From the NCBI GenBank assembly GCA_035719045.1, contig DASTGO010000346.1:1-13491 (forward strand): a stretch of 13,491 bases of DNA, in the 5' to 3' direction. Shown here one piece after another: positions 12,887 through 13,491 of the stretch. Each line of letters starts with the position of its first letter. The first letter of the stretch is position 1. This DNA is from DASTGO01 sp035719045 (GTDB lineage: Bacteria; Actinomycetota; Actinomycetes; Actinomycetales; Kineosporiaceae). Below the pieces are notes generated by a model. That model did no database searches. It worked only from the letters and a program-made list of their open reading frames with translations, and was not told the DNA's origin. The translations under genes and the position numbers were made by a program.

Positions 12887-13486
12887 GTGCAGCACGCGCC
12901 CGCACGGGCGTCCCGTCTGCGGGCGGGGTCGGTCTTCGGGGCGGTCGCGGTCGCGACCACCGCGGCGCTGGTGACCCGCAGCTCCCTGGCCGCGTTCACC
13001 GCCACGACGCAGAACTCCGGCAACCACTGGGGCACCGCCACCGTGGTCCTGTCCGACGACTCCCAGGGCGTAGCTCGCTTCAACGTGTCCGGTCTCGTCC
13101 CGGGTGGGCCGGGATCCTCCGACGCCCAGTGCATCCGGGTCAGCTACGCAGGCTCGGCCACGTCGGACATCCGGCTGTTCGCCACCGTCTCCAACGACAC
13201 CGGCCTCGGCCAGTACCTGACCCTCAAGATCGAGGAGGGGACAGGGGGCATGTTCGCCGACTGCACCGGCTTCACGCCGAGCTCGACCCTCTACACCCCC
13301 GGCACCCTCGCCGGCTTCTGCGCAGCCCACGGCACCTGGGCGAACGGGGTCTCCACCTGGCGGGCCACAGGCGCCGCCAACCGCACCTACCGCATCACGT
13401 ACACCCTGGTGGACGACAGCGCGGCCCAGGGGACGTCGGTGAACGCGGTGTTCAGCTGGCAGGCCCAGAGCGTCCCGCATGCCTGA
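12887..13486 (+). CDS. SipW-dependent-type signal peptide protein, TasA/camelysin-like
   Basis: A 199-residue secreted protein. The N-terminus has RASRLRAGSVFG, a hydrophobic core (VAVATTAALV), then SLAAFTATTQNSGN and VVLSDD, the layout of SipW-type signals in TasA and camelysin relatives (hydrophobic core, AxF-T, N, then a strand with SDD). The mature part is beta-rich with Cys82, Cys126 and Cys145; blocks AQCIRVSYAG, GTGGMFADCTGF, GTLAGF and SAAQGTSVNAVFSWQAQS are typical of the actinobacterial family. No HExxH metalloprotease motif is present. The GTG at 12887 has AAGGAGG five bases upstream, so it is preferred to the in-frame TTG at 12854. TasA-type proteins form cell-surface fibres in Bacillus; here that role is inference. 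It is divergent from a membrane-anchored paralogue. The stop lies five bases from the window end. Confidence 0.85.
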   Translation: MQHAPARASRLRAGSVFGAVAVATTAALVTRSSLAAFTATTQNSGNHWGTATVVLSDDSQGVARFNVSGLVPGGPGSSDAQCIRVSYAGSATSDIRLFATVSNDTGLGQYLTLKIEEGTGGMFADCTGFTPSSTLYTPGTLAGFCAAHGTWANGVSTWRATGAANRTYRITYTLVDDSAAQGTSVNAVFSWQAQSVPHA

Positions 13487-13491
13487 GCCGA

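Overview
The window is high-GC DNA, about 70% G+C by eye, with dense genes and frequent GTG starts. It reads as the chromosome of an actinomycete (Actinomycetota). Three features support this: an S-(hydroxymethyl)mycothiol dehydrogenase, which implies mycothiol as the low-molecular-weight thiol; a DUF3145 gene; and a PucR-type regulator followed by fabD-fabH-acpP-fabF, the Streptomyces-type FAS II arrangement. The genus cannot be fixed from the sequence. No RNA genes, CRISPR array, IS element or phage gene were seen.

Left part (1-1965). A formaldehyde/thiol detoxification pair lies on the minus strand: mscR, then a metallo-beta-lactamase-fold hydrolase that overlaps it by 4 bases and runs off the left edge. 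A 537-base gap follows. It holds a short relic of a NarL-type response-regulator receiver domain, a 14-bp tandem repeat, and a cluster of small palindromes and direct repeats. DUF3145 (plus strand) then ends at a strong intrinsic terminator. A second tandem repeat lies between it and the end of fabF.

Centre (2716-8797). On the minus strand, in transcription order: ppk2 (polyphosphate kinase 2 with a lysine-glycine repeat tail), a PucR-family FasR-like regulator, then fabD, fabH, acpP and fabF. fabD and fabH overlap by ATGA. A perfect 19-bp palindrome upstream of fabD is the obvious candidate site for the regulator. GC-rich hairpins follow fabH and acpP and may set the relative level of acyl carrier protein mRNA.

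Right part (8798-13491). A divergent plus-strand gene of unknown function comes first, probably an alpha-helical repeat protein. Next is a minus-strand pair: a membrane-anchored surface protein with a Pro/Thr/Ser stalk and, one base downstream, a six-TM diguanylate cyclase with GAF-like and GGEEF domains. Divergent from that pair is a secreted protein with a SipW-type (TasA/camelysin-like) signal. The exported domain of the anchored protein is recognisably a diverged paralogue of the secreted one. This secreted form, tethered form and c-di-GMP enzyme together look like a small cell-surface or matrix module, and they are the best candidate here for an undescribed system. The region to the right, where a SipW-type signal peptidase or more family members might lie, is outside the window.
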